From positions 1-64,000 of the forward strand of contig NZ_JAHHZQ010000001.1 of the NCBI RefSeq assembly GCF_022606355.1: a stretch of 64,000 nucleotides of DNA. The letters run 5' to 3'. Origin of the DNA: Leifsonia shinshuensis. Its GTDB lineage: Bacteria; Actinomycetota; Actinomycetes; Actinomycetales; Microbacteriaceae. Shown in pieces: positions 1-7,940 of the stretch. The first letter of the stretch is position 1, and each line of letters opens with the position of its first letter. Below the pieces are notes generated by a model that made no database searches, was not told the origin of the DNA, and worked only from the letters and a program-made list of their open reading frames with translations. A program made the translations under genes and the position numbers.

Positions 1-28
1 CCGATGAAGGCTCGCTTCTTGCTCGCGT

Positions 29-50
29 GCCCACACTTTGCCCACACTTT
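29..50. repeat. 11-bp perfect tandem direct repeat
   Basis: The unit gcccacacttt occurs twice back to back (29-39 and 40-50), about 90 bases before a tmRNA-like 3' end. Short direct repeats beside such an end are often recombinase arm sites or junk at the edge of an integrated element; which one applies here cannot be decided from this window. Confidence 0.6.
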
Positions 51-140
51 TCTGAAATCACATTGAATCGACGTGATCACCTAGACATGAAAAGGCGCGA
101 AATTCTGCGGAATTTCCGCCTAATTGGGGCGCTCGACGAC

Positions 141-175
141 GTCTGGCGGGGGTTCGATTCCCCCCATCTCCACCG
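141..175 (+). other. tmRNA/tRNA 3'-end remnant, probable attachment site
   Basis: Positions 148-164 form a perfect T-arm (five G, loop ttcgatt, five C), followed by an acceptor-like catctcc, discriminator A and CC. This is the layout of the 3' end of a tmRNA or tRNA. The sequence upstream cannot supply a matching 5' acceptor strand (it would need ggggatg) or D and anticodon arms, so this is only the 3' end. Such partial copies arise when an integrase inserts an element at the 3' end of the RNA gene, leaving a duplicated core. tmRNA is the better guess because many actinobacterial ssrA genes end this way. Confidence 0.5.
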
Positions 176-401
176 ATGGTCGTCATCGCGCGTTGCTTGA
201 GATCCGCGTCATCACGCGGAAGTCGGGGCGCAACGGGATCTCATTGCGCTCGATGGAGCTCATTGTGATGACGGAGCGGTTGTCGTCGCGGTGTCGGTTG
301 CGCGCCACCTGAGCCGCACTTGCGGTAGGTGCAGCCGGCAACGAATGCTGTCCGGACGGCCCGGATTCTTTCCGGGCCGACAATCGAAATAGGGTTGACG
401 C
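176..401. other. No gene seen; leader region with one hairpin
   Basis: I see no convincing coding region between the RNA-end remnant and the first gene. Short open frames on both strands lack a ribosome binding site and recognisable protein features. The only structure is the hairpin at 357-379. Confidence 0.5.
357..379. promoter_or_regulatory. GC-rich hairpin upstream of the zinc-ribbon gene
   Basis: A perfect 9-bp stem (cggcccgga / tccgggccg) encloses the loop ttctt and ends 22 bases before the GTG start at 402. There is no T-run, so it is a poor intrinsic terminator on the plus strand. It could be a leader structure of the downstream mRNA or a terminator for transcription leaving the element to the left. 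Confidence 0.4.
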
Positions 402-716
402 GTGTTCTGCCCTTACTGCGGCTCGCCATCAGTGAACAAAGACGGTGCACTCACCTGCCTTCGGACGGGCGCGGAGCTCTCGAAGCGTCTCTCCGCGCTT
501 CTCGAAGCATGGGCCATCGCCGATCCGGTTCCCGCTCCTCCAGAGGACGAGTCGAACAGGCCATGGGGATGGTCATGGTACTGCCCTCACGATGGCACGC
601 AGATGATTGAGCAGGTGCCCCAGCAGTACTCTTGTGCCGAGTGCGGACGGACGTTGCCAGTTGGAGTGGTCTATCAGCTCGTCGAACAGAATTGGCACCC
701 GAAGACGACTGCGTAG
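402..716 (+). CDS. Small zinc-ribbon protein
   Basis: A 104-residue protein of unknown function. It opens directly with a CPYC pair, has a further single Cys near residue 18, then CPHDG near residue 61 and a CAEC pair near residue 77, so two zinc-ribbon-like knuckles are visible. The middle is polar and acidic. The GTG start is preceded by aggg at suitable distance and leaves no room for a longer N-terminus before the first CxxC. It stands alone next to a membrane protein on the other strand. It may be a nucleic-acid or protein-binding adaptor, but no function can be assigned. Confidence 0.65.
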   Translation: MFCPYCGSPSVNKDGALTCLRTGAELSKRLSALLEAWAIADPVPAPPEDESNRPWGWSWYCPHDGTQMIEQVPQQYSCAECGRTLPVGVVYQLVEQNWHPKTTA

Positions 717-764
717 ATCCCGACTCTCGGCGTCATCGCGTGGTCGAGTTGACCCGATCGCACG

Positions 765-1343
765 TCAACGCAAACGGGTCTGACGGTAGTGGATTCGTTC
801 GGTTTTCACCGCTGCGAGGTATCGACTCGATACGGGCAGCCACAGCAGCACGATTCCGGCTGCCAGCACCGCGGTCGTTGCATCGCTCGTCAGGGTGTCC
901 CACCCGCCGACGCGCAGTTTGCCTGTCGCCACATCCCCCAGCGTCGACAGCAGCCCGATGGCCACCAGGATCGACAGGACAATCCGCGCCCACGCAAAAC
1001 CTCGCAGTGTCGTCACCGCGAGTAGGACTTGCACGGCTGCGCCGCCCAGGGCGATCGCGATCCCGAAGACGACCGTGAGGACCACGAGCCCTGGTGTCAC
1101 CTCGATCCGGTGGCCGTTGTGGACGAACCAGTGAACCCGACTCGACACGTACGTGCCCCAGTCGGTCGTCGCCATCCTGATCGCCACGAACACAACGGTG
1201 ACAGCGCCGTCGGCCACCGTCGCCCAGAATGCGGCGCGGACGGTCCACGGGGCGGGTCGCGAGGGCCGGAACCGGCCGGGCGTGGGCGTCTGTGGTGCAA
1301 CCAGGGAGCGGGCCAGCGGGCGAGGCGGGACGTAGTGGGGCAC
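765..1343 (-). CDS. Membrane protein of unknown function
   Basis: A 192-residue protein with a basic, proline-rich N-terminus of about 35 residues followed by four likely membrane segments (around residues 38-58, 85-105, 115-140 and 155-175). A polar loop after the first segment contains several Trp, His and Asn residues. Start is GTG at the complement of 1341-1343. It is divergently transcribed from the small membrane protein at 1486. I do not recognise a named family; it resembles the many small four-helix integral membrane proteins of Microbacteriaceae. Confidence 0.7.
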   Translation of the reverse strand: MPHYVPPRPLARSLVAPQTPTPGRFRPSRPAPWTVRAAFWATVADGAVTVVFVAIRMATTDWGTYVSSRVHWFVHNGHRIEVTPGLVVLTVVFGIAIALGGAAVQVLLAVTTLRGFAWARIVLSILVAIGLLSTLGDVATGKLRVGGWDTLTSDATTAVLAAGIVLLWLPVSSRYLAAVKTERIHYRQTRLR

Positions 1344-1485
1344 GCTCGAAGGCTAGCGCACCCGCGATAATGCTCACAGGGACGCCAGCACTGGTGCGCC
1401 CATGGTGTGGATCGGTATCCGGGGATCGGTCGATCGGCCGACATCCCCATTTCGCGTGCCTGTGCCCGGCGGTACGCTGGAGCCC

Positions 1486-1755
1486 ATGCGGGGGTGGAGC
1501 ATGGCCTGGAAGGTGCTTCTCGGGGCGGCGGTTGTGCTGGTGGTGGTCGGTGCGGCCGTGTTCGTGCTCGCGCCGGTCTCCTTCGGCTACACGGGCTGGT
1601 ACGCCTACTCCCCGCTGTCGTCGTCGTTCGCGTTCGACGGGATGTATCCGCTGACGCCGGGGCGGGTGACAGGTGCTGCGCTCGTCGTCGTCGGCCTTCT
1701 GATCGCTGCGGGCATCGCCGGCTGGCTGCTCGGCCGGCGATCCGCCCGTGTGTGA
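1486..1755 (+). CDS. Small two-helix membrane protein
   Basis: An 89-residue protein with two hydrophobic segments (about residues 7-27 and 58-80) and a short basic tail. The connecting loop is rich in Tyr and Ser. An in-frame start exists 84 bases upstream, but the ATG used here is followed at once by a typical positively charged segment and the first membrane helix, so it is preferred; a second ATG lies five codons further. No family recognised. It ends 32 bases before the converging ohrR-like gene. Confidence 0.6.
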   Translation: MRGWSMAWKVLLGAAVVLVVVGAAVFVLAPVSFGYTGWYAYSPLSSSFAFDGMYPLTPGRVTGAALVVVGLLIAAGIAGWLLGRRSARV

Positions 1756-1787
1756 GGCGGCGCGCTCTCGGGCGCCGATCCCCGCCC

Positions 1788-2228
1788 CTACTGGTCGCGG
1801 GTCGCGCTGATCAGGGCGCTCATGGTGCGGTGCAGGTCGCGCAGATCGTCGGGCGTCATCCCGAGGCGCTGCATCATCGTGCCGGGGATCGTCTCGGCGT
1901 ACGAGCGCAGTTCCCGGCCGGTGTCGGTCAGTGTGATCTCGACCACGCGCTCGTCGGTGTCGGAGCGGCGGCGCGCGACGTAGCCGAGCGCCTCCAGTCG
2001 TTTGACGAGGGGAGAGACGGTCGCCGGTTCCAGGGCGAGGAGGTCGGCGAGCTGCCGCACGGAGAGCGGCTCGTTCTCCCAGAGGGCGAGCATCACCAGG
2101 TACTGCGGGTGGGTCAGGCCGACCGGCTCGAGCACGGGCCGGTAGGCCGCGATGACCGAGCGCGCCGCCACGGACAGCGCGAAGCAGACCTGGCTCTCCA
2201 GGGCCAGCGGGTTGGCGGTGTCGGTCAC
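1788..2228 (-). CDS. ohrR: OhrR-type MarR regulator (organic peroxide sensor)
   Basis: A 146-residue MarR-family winged-helix repressor. Known OhrR proteins sense organic hydroperoxides by oxidation of one N-terminal cysteine and then release DNA. Here the N-terminus aligns without gaps with Bacillus subtilis OhrR as I remember it: the reactive Cys falls at residue 15 (ESQVCFAL), Tyr29 is kept, and the PQYL block follows; the second tyrosine (Tyr40) is His. The GTG start overlaps the stop of the upstream CxxC gene as GTGA, which fixes it and implies translational coupling. A perfect 10-bp inverted repeat at 2463-2493 upstream of the operon is the likely autoregulatory operator. No ohr peroxidase gene lies nearby. 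Confidence 0.85.
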   Translation of the reverse strand: MTDTANPLALESQVCFALSVAARSVIAAYRPVLEPVGLTHPQYLVMLALWENEPLSVRQLADLLALEPATVSPLVKRLEALGYVARRRSDTDERVVEITLTDTGRELRSYAETIPGTMMQRLGMTPDDLRDLHRTMSALISATRDQ

Positions 2229-2434
2229 GGGCAGTGGATGCGGGTCGACGTGCGGGAGTCGGCGAAACGCTCGATGACGTGCTGGTCGAGCGGCTTGCCG
2301 CACATCGGGCACGCGGCGTCGGCGCGGCGGATGTCCGGCCCCTCCGGGTGTCCGGCGCCGAGCTGCGCGGGGCCGGTGAAGGTGCGGACGACGTCGTTGG
2401 CACGTTCGTAGAAGCGCCAGAACCGGCCAGCCAT
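2225..2434 (-). CDS. Small CxxC protein coupled to ohrR
   Basis: A 69-residue protein. A CPMCG knuckle lies near residue 42, followed by two His and a final HCP, so a single zinc knuckle using Cys and His is plausible. The first 35 residues carry aromatic and basic residues. It is the first gene of a two-gene operon, its stop overlapping the ohrR start by four bases. Its place between operator and regulator, where an ohr gene would often sit, suggests a redox- or metal-linked role, but this is inference only. Confidence 0.65.
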   Translation of the reverse strand: MAGRFWRFYERANDVVRTFTGPAQLGAGHPEGPDIRRADAACPMCGKPLDQHVIERFADSRTSTRIHCP

Positions 2435-2462
2435 GGGGTTCCTCCCGAGTGGATCACGAATT

Positions 2463-2493
2463 GATTAGTGCACGAACCATTATTGCACTAATC
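2463..2493. promoter_or_regulatory. Perfect inverted repeat, likely OhrR operator
   Basis: Arms gattagtgca (2463-2472) and tgcactaatc (2484-2493) are perfectly complementary around an 11-bp spacer. It lies just upstream of the CxxC-ohrR operon, in an AT-richer patch, as expected for a MarR-family operator overlapping the promoter. The gene at 2569 on the other strand starts 76 bases away and might share it. Confidence 0.65.
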
Positions 2494-2568
2494 ACCGCGC
2501 GCGGGAGAGTCGAGCCTTGCGATCGGACATGGCTGGCGCCCGGTCGGAGCGTCTAGCATGTGGGCATC

Positions 2569-3393
2569 ATGACGGAACCGGCGGAGGCGGCAGAAGACCC
2601 CCAGGCCTTTCTGCTGGGTCTGGTCGAGCGCGTGCGGCAGGCGCTGTCGCCGGTGCTCGTCGCCCGGGTGCTCGTGGTCGAGCGCAGGCGAACACTGAGC
2701 GATCGCGTGTCCGGGCGACCGGGGGCGATCACGCGGATCAGCCTCCTCGGCCGGCAGGAGACGCTCACACTCGGCTACGAGCCGGGGCCGCGCTGGGCGG
2801 GCGAGGCTGCGCTCGTCTATCGCGGCGCCACCGTCGCCAGCCGGCCGCTGGGGCTCGGCGACTGGCTCACCGCCTTCGTCGAGCGCGTCGCCGCGCTGGA
2901 GGCCGAGGCGGCGGGAGAAGCCGCCAGCTCCTCGCTGGCCCTGCAGACGCTCGGTCTGGAGCCTCCCGGCTCGGAGCTGCAGGTGCGGCCGGCGAAGATC
3001 GACAGCGACCTGCGCACGTTGCCTGCCCGGCTCGGCAGACGGGTGCCCACCGAGGCGATCGCCCGGGTCGTCCGCATCGGGGAGCTGCTGATCGACGCGC
3101 TCGACCGGGTCGCCGGGCAGGGCGAGGCGGAGGTCCTGGTGCGCCGCACCGCGACCGTCTACCTCCCCGACACGCTGCGCGCCTACCTGGTCCTGCCGCC
3201 CGACTGGGCGGAGCACCACGTGCTCCCGGACGGCACGACGCCCGCGCAGACGCTGCTGGCCCAGCTGGGGGAGCTCGAGGCCGCAGCGCAGGGGATGCGC
3301 GACGCGGCGGCCGAGCACGACGCGTCGGCGCTGCTGGTCAACGGGCGCTTCCTCTCGCAGCGGTTCGGCCTGTCGCGACTCGACCTGCCCTGA
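2569..3393 (+). CDS. Conserved hypothetical protein facing telA
   Basis: A 274-residue soluble protein of unknown function. The N-terminal half (to about residue 120) looks like a mixed alpha/beta domain with a GRQETLTLGYEP segment. The C-terminal half is helical and rich in Ala, Leu and Glu. No signal peptide, membrane segment or catalytic motif is visible. The ATG at 2569 is preferred to the GTG three codons earlier. It converges on the telA homologue with only 46 bases between stops. A functional pairing with TelA is possible but not shown. Confidence 0.6.
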   Translation: MTEPAEAAEDPQAFLLGLVERVRQALSPVLVARVLVVERRRTLSDRVSGRPGAITRISLLGRQETLTLGYEPGPRWAGEAALVYRGATVASRPLGLGDWLTAFVERVAALEAEAAGEAASSSLALQTLGLEPPGSELQVRPAKIDSDLRTLPARLGRRVPTEAIARVVRIGELLIDALDRVAGQGEAEVLVRRTATVYLPDTLRAYLVLPPDWAEHHVLPDGTTPAQTLLAQLGELEAAAQGMRDAAAEHDASALLVNGRFLSQRFGLSRLDLP

Positions 3394-3439
3394 GCTGCGG
3401 GTCGTCCCGGCCGCGTGGCGGGCACCCGGAGCCCGGCGA

Positions 3440-4648
3440 TCAGCTCGTGCTGTTGTGCGACCGGTCCAGGTAGCGCCGCGACCGCTCGACCTGCTGTTCC
3501 AGCGCGTCGACGGTCTTGGCCATGCTCTCGACCGCCTTCACACGGTACCCGTCGATGGCGTCCATCGTCGCGAACACGTTGTCGAAGGCGTGCTGGAGCG
3601 TCTCGAGGCTGACGCCGGTGGAGACGGCCTCCTCATGCACCCGGGCGGTCTGCTGCCGCAGGAGCTCGCCGGTGCGGTCGATCATGGCGTTGGTCGCGTC
3701 GTTCAGCGCGCTGATCTGGTCGAGCACGAGTTCCTGGTTGCCGAGCGCCTGGGCGACGATGATCGCGGTGCGCAGGGCGGCGACCGTCGTGGTGCGGGCG
3801 CGCTCGACGCCCTTGATCAGCTCCACGTTGTTCTTGCGGATGGCGTCGAGTGCGAGATAGCCCTGCACCGAGACGGCGATCTGCGTCGTGAGATCCTGTC
3901 GTCGCTGACGGATGGGGAACAACGCGTCCGCCACGAGCGAGTCGGCCCGCCGGGGGTCGGTCGTGCGCAGCTTCGCGACCTGCGCCTCGATGGACTCGTC
4001 GAGCGCCTTGGCGAGCGCGGCGTACTCGCCGAGCTTGCCCATCGTCGCCCACAGGTTGGTTCGTTCGAGATCGATCGCGGCGTTGTCCTTGAGGAGGGCG
4101 TCCTGGCCGGAGATGAGTGCGGTGATGATCGCGTCGAGCTGCTTCTGGGCGGGCTGGTAGCGCTCGAAGTACCGCATGAGGGACTTGCCGCCGGGGAGGC
4201 GCCCGAGGAACCCCTTCGGCCCGGCCAGGTTCGCGTGACCGGGGTCCAGGTCTGTGATGGTCGTGCGCAGCTGTTGCAGCGTCTGCGCCACCTGCGTCTG
4301 CGGATCCGACGGGCCGCCGCGACCCCGGGCGGCGGCGAGCGACGACTCCGGCCGTTGCAGCATCCGGTTGGACACCTCCGACGACGAGCGGATCTCCTGC
4401 ACGCCCATGCGCGTGATCTCGTCGACCTTGCGTGTGAACTCGGGGCTGCCCGGCTCGACTGCGGAGAGCCCGGCGACGAATTCGTCCGCCTTGGCCTGCA
4501 GTTCCGCGCGCTTGTCGGCCGGCACCGCGACCATCCCGACGGCCTGGTCGCCCCGCACCTCAGGCACGGCGGCGGGAGGCGTGAGCGAAACGCCTTCCGC
4601 CGGCCCCTCCGGCGGGGTCAACGGCTGGTTGAGGTCGAGCTCGGACAT
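3440..4648 (-). CDS. TelA / toxic-anion-resistance family protein
   Basis: A 402-residue protein matching the TelA family (PF05816), whose members are linked to tellurite and other toxic-anion or envelope stress but lack a proven biochemical activity. Features seen: a flexible Pro-rich N-terminus of about 50 residues, then long helices with family-typical stretches such as FLGRLPGGKSLMRYFERY, KDNAAIDLERTNLW, the PIRQRRQDL block and a C-terminal coiled coil (VDALEQQVERSRR). Length is normal for the family. The ATG at 4648 has an excellent ribosome site (ggaggag) seven bases upstream, so a much longer open frame extending further upstream is not used. Confidence 0.85.
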   Translation of the reverse strand: MSELDLNQPLTPPEGPAEGVSLTPPAAVPEVRGDQAVGMVAVPADKRAELQAKADEFVAGLSAVEPGSPEFTRKVDEITRMGVQEIRSSSEVSNRMLQRPESSLAAARGRGGPSDPQTQVAQTLQQLRTTITDLDPGHANLAGPKGFLGRLPGGKSLMRYFERYQPAQKQLDAIITALISGQDALLKDNAAIDLERTNLWATMGKLGEYAALAKALDESIEAQVAKLRTTDPRRADSLVADALFPIRQRRQDLTTQIAVSVQGYLALDAIRKNNVELIKGVERARTTTVAALRTAIIVAQALGNQELVLDQISALNDATNAMIDRTGELLRQQTARVHEEAVSTGVSLETLQHAFDNVFATMDAIDGYRVKAVESMAKTVDALEQQVERSRRYLDRSHNSTS

Positions 4649-4814
4649 CGGCGACTCCTCCCGGTGCGTGGACGCATCTTCCCCCCTGCACCTGAGTCCA
4701 ACACTAGAACGAACGGGGGTGCTGCGCGGAGAGGGATCGATATCCGCCGTCCGCATGGGCGGGATCCATCGCGAGGCGGATGGTCGATCCCCGTCCCCGG
4801 GGCAGGCTGGGAGG

Positions 4815-5489
4815 ATGCGACTCCGTTCCCTTCTGGCGTGGCTTCCCAGTGGTCTCGTCGTCGCGGCGGCGACCGTCGGCATCGCCGTGATGAGGCTTGA
4901 TTCGACCAGCGGTGAGGGGACGTTCCTGGTCGGCGAGTCGAGCGGAACGCAGCTGGGGCTGACGCTTCTCCTGGTCGCGGTGCCCCTCGCGGTCGTCGCT
5001 CTGGGCCAGCTGTGCGTGATGGCGGGCAGGCTCCGGAGCAACTGGGCGCCCTTCGTGGTGCGCCTGCTCGCCGCGGCGGTCATCGTCGCACTGATGCCGG
5101 CCGGGGCATTACTCCTGTTGGCTGCCGGCCTCGCTGCGACCACGAGCTATTCGCACCTGGAGGTGCCGGGCCGCGACATCGTTGCGAGGGAGAACACCTG
5201 GCGGCACCCGGAGATCGACTTCCTCGAGCGGCGGGGCTTGCTCTACGTGAGCCTGCCGGCGTGCGCTCTCCCCGTCGGCACGTACAACGCCTTCGCCCAC
5301 GGCGAGTACGACGTGACGACGGTCGCCGGCCGGACCATCCTCCGATACGCCAGTACTCCGGGCGGCGAGAGGATCGTCCCACTCGACCTGTCGATCGGGT
5401 GGGACGACTTAGCGCGCGTGTGCGGAGTCGAGCCGGACGGCCAGGCTCCTACCGGCTCTCCTCGCGCTCCGGCTGCACCGCCTTCGTGA
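4815..5489 (+). CDS. Membrane-anchored protein of unknown function
   Basis: A 224-residue protein with three hydrophobic segments in the first half (around residues 8-28, 47-70 and 82-108) and a polar C-terminal domain of about 110 residues, probably outside the membrane. The C-terminal domain contains the segment ENTWRHPEIDFLE and two Cys. The ATG lies close behind a gggagg motif. The last 41 bases overlap the 3' end of the APC permease gene on the other strand, so the Pro/Ala-rich tail may be a run-on extension. No family recognised. Confidence 0.55.
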   Translation: MRLRSLLAWLPSGLVVAAATVGIAVMRLDSTSGEGTFLVGESSGTQLGLTLLLVAVPLAVVALGQLCVMAGRLRSNWAPFVVRLLAAAVIVALMPAGALLLLAAGLAATTSYSHLEVPGRDIVARENTWRHPEIDFLERRGLLYVSLPACALPVGTYNAFAHGEYDVTTVAGRTILRYASTPGGERIVPLDLSIGWDDLARVCGVEPDGQAPTGSPRAPAAPPS

Positions 5490-6861
5490 ATCCCGTCACC
5501 GGCTGGTTCTCGTCGAACGCCGCTGCCTTGCGACGGAAGCCGCGGGTCAGTACCAGCAGGTAGACGAGGCCGATGGTGGTCCAGATCAGGCCGCCGATCA
5601 GGGCGTCGGCGTGCAGGTTCGCCCACAGGATCCCGGTGAGGATCATGCCGATCGTGGGGAGGACGATGAAGCTGAAGATCTCGCCCGCGGTCTTGCGGCG
5701 GCCCTGGCGGATCGCGAACCACGCGATGACCGAGATGTTCACGAAGGTGAACGCGATCAGGGCGCCGAAGTTGATGAACGCCGAGATCAGCTCCAGGGAG
5801 AACGACATCGCGAGCAGACAGATCGCGCCGACCAGGATGATGTTCAGTGTCGGCGTGTGCGTCTTCGGGTTGATGTAGCCGAAGAAACGGCGGGGGAGGA
5901 CGTTGTTGCGGCCCATCACCAGCAGCATCCGCGAGACGGAGGCGTGCGACGCGAGACCGGAGGCGAGCGTCGCGGCGAAACCGGCGGAGACGAAGATCGC
6001 CTGGAAGACCGGGCCGCCGACGATCAGGCCGATCTGAGGCAGCGGGTCGTCGGTGAACTCGCCGAACGGGGCGTTGGTCGGGAAGCGCAGCTGGGTGAAG
6101 AAGCCGGCGATGAGGAAGATCGCGCCTCCGATGATGACGGTCAGCAGGATCGCCCGCGGCATGATCTTCGGGGTCTTCGCCTCCTCGGCGTACATGGTGA
6201 CCGCGTCGAAACCGATGAACGAGAAGCAGACCACCGTGGCGCCGGTGAGGACGGCGGAGAGAGTGACGCCGTCGTGGAAGAACGGCTTCATGGAGGCGAC
6301 GGTGCCATCGCCGGCGCCATTGGCGAGCTGTGCGATCACCATGACCACGAAGACCGCCATCACGATGATCGCGAACACAAGCAGGATCATGTTGACGCTG
6401 GACGTGCCACGCATCGTGAAGTAGATGAGGGCGGTGACGGCCACGCAGTAGATGACCACCCAGATCCAGCCGGGCACGTCGGGGAACACCTGCTCCAGGT
6501 AGAGCCGGATGATCAGGCAGTTCACCATCGGCAGCAGCACGTAGTCGATGAGGGAGGTCCAGCCGACCATGAAGCCGACGTTCGGGTGGATGGACTCGCG
6601 CACGTACGTGTAGGCGGAGCCGGCGCTCGGGATCGCGCCTGCCATCTTGCCGTAGCTGACGGCGGTGAACATCATCACGATGAGCGCCACCAGGTACGCG
6701 GCGGGGACGGCGCCGTTCGTCTCGTCGGAGACGATCCCGAACGTGTCGAAGACGACGGTGGGTGTCATGTAGCCGAGGCCGAGGCCGACGATGGCCCAGA
6801 GCCCGAGATTGCGGCGCAGGGTGCCCGAGCGTGCGGGTGCGGCGGCGGTCGACGTCGTCAT
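5449..6861 (-). CDS. APC-family amino-acid permease
   Basis: A 470-residue, 12-helix secondary transporter of the amino acid-polyamine-organocation superfamily. The family signature is clear at the N-terminus: a glycine-rich GLGLGYMTPTVVFDTFG first helix, then the PSAGSAYTYVRES block in the helix 2-3 region and FIGFDAVTMYAEEAK between helices 6 and 7. It resembles the YhdG/eat-like amino-acid permeases; substrate cannot be deduced. The ATG at 6861 has aaggaga seven bases upstream. A hairpin at 6887-6907 lies in its leader. Its 3' end overlaps the convergent gene by 41 bases. Confidence 0.85.
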   Translation of the reverse strand: MTTSTAAAPARSGTLRRNLGLWAIVGLGLGYMTPTVVFDTFGIVSDETNGAVPAAYLVALIVMMFTAVSYGKMAGAIPSAGSAYTYVRESIHPNVGFMVGWTSLIDYVLLPMVNCLIIRLYLEQVFPDVPGWIWVVIYCVAVTALIYFTMRGTSSVNMILLVFAIIVMAVFVVMVIAQLANGAGDGTVASMKPFFHDGVTLSAVLTGATVVCFSFIGFDAVTMYAEEAKTPKIMPRAILLTVIIGGAIFLIAGFFTQLRFPTNAPFGEFTDDPLPQIGLIVGGPVFQAIFVSAGFAATLASGLASHASVSRMLLVMGRNNVLPRRFFGYINPKTHTPTLNIILVGAICLLAMSFSLELISAFINFGALIAFTFVNISVIAWFAIRQGRRKTAGEIFSFIVLPTIGMILTGILWANLHADALIGGLIWTTIGLVYLLVLTRGFRRKAAAFDENQPVTGFTKAVQPEREESR

Positions 6862-6886
6862 GTTCTCTCCTTCGGGAACAGAAAAC

Positions 6887-6907
6887 CGTCGGCCGTGCAG
6901 GCCGACG
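6887..6907 (-). terminator. Hairpin between surface-protein gene and APC permease
   Basis: Stem cgtcggcc / ggccgacg with loop gtgca; on the minus strand it is followed by ggttttctgtt. It may terminate the upstream gene ending at 6954 or act in the leader of the permease mRNA, whose start is only 25 bases downstream of the stem. Confidence 0.5.
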
Positions 6908-6953
6908 CGTTCGACGACACTAGCAGTCGGAGCGCCTTTTTCTGAAAACTCTC

Positions 6954-7835
6954 TCAGGAGCGGCGGCGGGGCCTCGCGTCGCGGGCCACAGCGAGCGTGG
7001 GTGCGAAACGAAGCACGCACCCGATTGCCGCCAGGAGGACGGCCAGCCACACGAGCGGCGCCACCGGCAGCCCTGTCGCCGCCAGCTGCGGACCTGGATC
7101 CGCCGGCGGCGCGGGGGCTGCGGCGGCCGGTGCGGGGGGATCGGCAGGCGGGGCCGCCGCGAGGACGGTGTAGCTGACGCTGGCGGCGGTCGCGGCGAGC
7201 CAGTCGCTGTCTCCCGCTTGAGCGGCGTCGACGGTACAGGTGCCCGCGGTGAGGAACGACAGCGTCGAGCCGGAGACAGAGCAGACCGTCGAACCGGCGG
7301 GAGCGACGGAGTAGGTCACGGGGAGGCCGGAGGTCGCGACGGCGGGGAGCGCCACGGTCTGTCCCGCGCGGGTCGTGGCGGCCGGTGCGGGCAGAGCGAT
7401 GCTCTGGCTTCCTTGCGCAAGCGAGAACTGGAGCAGTTTCGACTCGGTGCCCGCACCGCAGCCGACGTCGAGTCCGGCCACGGTGAAGGTCAGCTGGTGC
7501 GTCCCCGCGTGGGTCGGCGTTCCGGTGATCGTGATGTCGAGGCCGGTGAGCCCGGCGGTCGTCCGCTGCTGACTGGTGACCGTCAGTCCGAGCGTGGCCG
7601 GGTCGGGTGACACCGAGTCGAGCGTGAGCGCGGAGCTGAGGCCGCTGTCGTAGCTGAGCACATTCGAGGCGAGCGGAGAGCCGACCGTCCCTGCGACGGC
7701 GAATCCGGTCGCCGATGCCCACGTCGAGCCCCATCCTGGGCAGGCGAGCGCGGGTGCGCCGGCGACGGCGGCGGGCAGCGCCGCGCCGCCGACGATACCG
7801 GCCAGAACGACCGCGAGGACACGCGCACGACTCAT
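6954..7835 (-). CDS. LAXTG cell-wall-anchored surface protein
   Basis: A 293-residue exported protein. It begins with a signal peptide (basic start, hydrophobic core, AxA-type site near residues 24-28). Two beta-rich, Thr/Ser/Gly-rich regions follow (about 30-130 and 135-220), the second resembling repeat domains of bacterial surface proteins. A Pro/Ala spacer leads to LAATG at 251-255, a hydrophobic helix and the basic tail PRRRS. LAXTG plus helix plus basic tail is the sorting signal used by class E sortases in actinobacteria, so covalent attachment to peptidoglycan is likely. No sortase gene lies in the window. Cysteines in both domains could form disulfides. Confidence 0.75.
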   Translation of the reverse strand: MSRARVLAVVLAGIVGGAALPAAVAGAPALACPGWGSTWASATGFAVAGTVGSPLASNVLSYDSGLSSALTLDSVSPDPATLGLTVTSQQRTTAGLTGLDITITGTPTHAGTHQLTFTVAGLDVGCGAGTESKLLQFSLAQGSQSIALPAPAATTRAGQTVALPAVATSGLPVTYSVAPAGSTVCSVSGSTLSFLTAGTCTVDAAQAGDSDWLAATAASVSYTVLAAAPPADPPAPAAAAPAPPADPGPQLAATGLPVAPLVWLAVLLAAIGCVLRFAPTLAVARDARPRRRS

Positions 7836-7940
7836 CTCGAACTCCAGACGGGGACAGGGTCGACCCCATTCTGTCGGCCCACCGCCGTCGGCACCGGGCC
7901 GTGTCGCCCCCAGTTCGGGGGCGGTTCCGGCGATTGCGCT

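Noticed and set aside
1-66. Open frame ending at a TGA at 64-66, possible C-terminus of an integrase
   Set aside because: Only 21 codons are visible and they match no integrase motif that I can recognise. The reading frame on the other strand is equally open.
4254-4814. Longer start for the membrane protein ending at 5489
   Set aside because: The upstream part is antisense to telA and has shadow composition. The ATG at 4815 with gggagg upstream starts directly before the first membrane helix.
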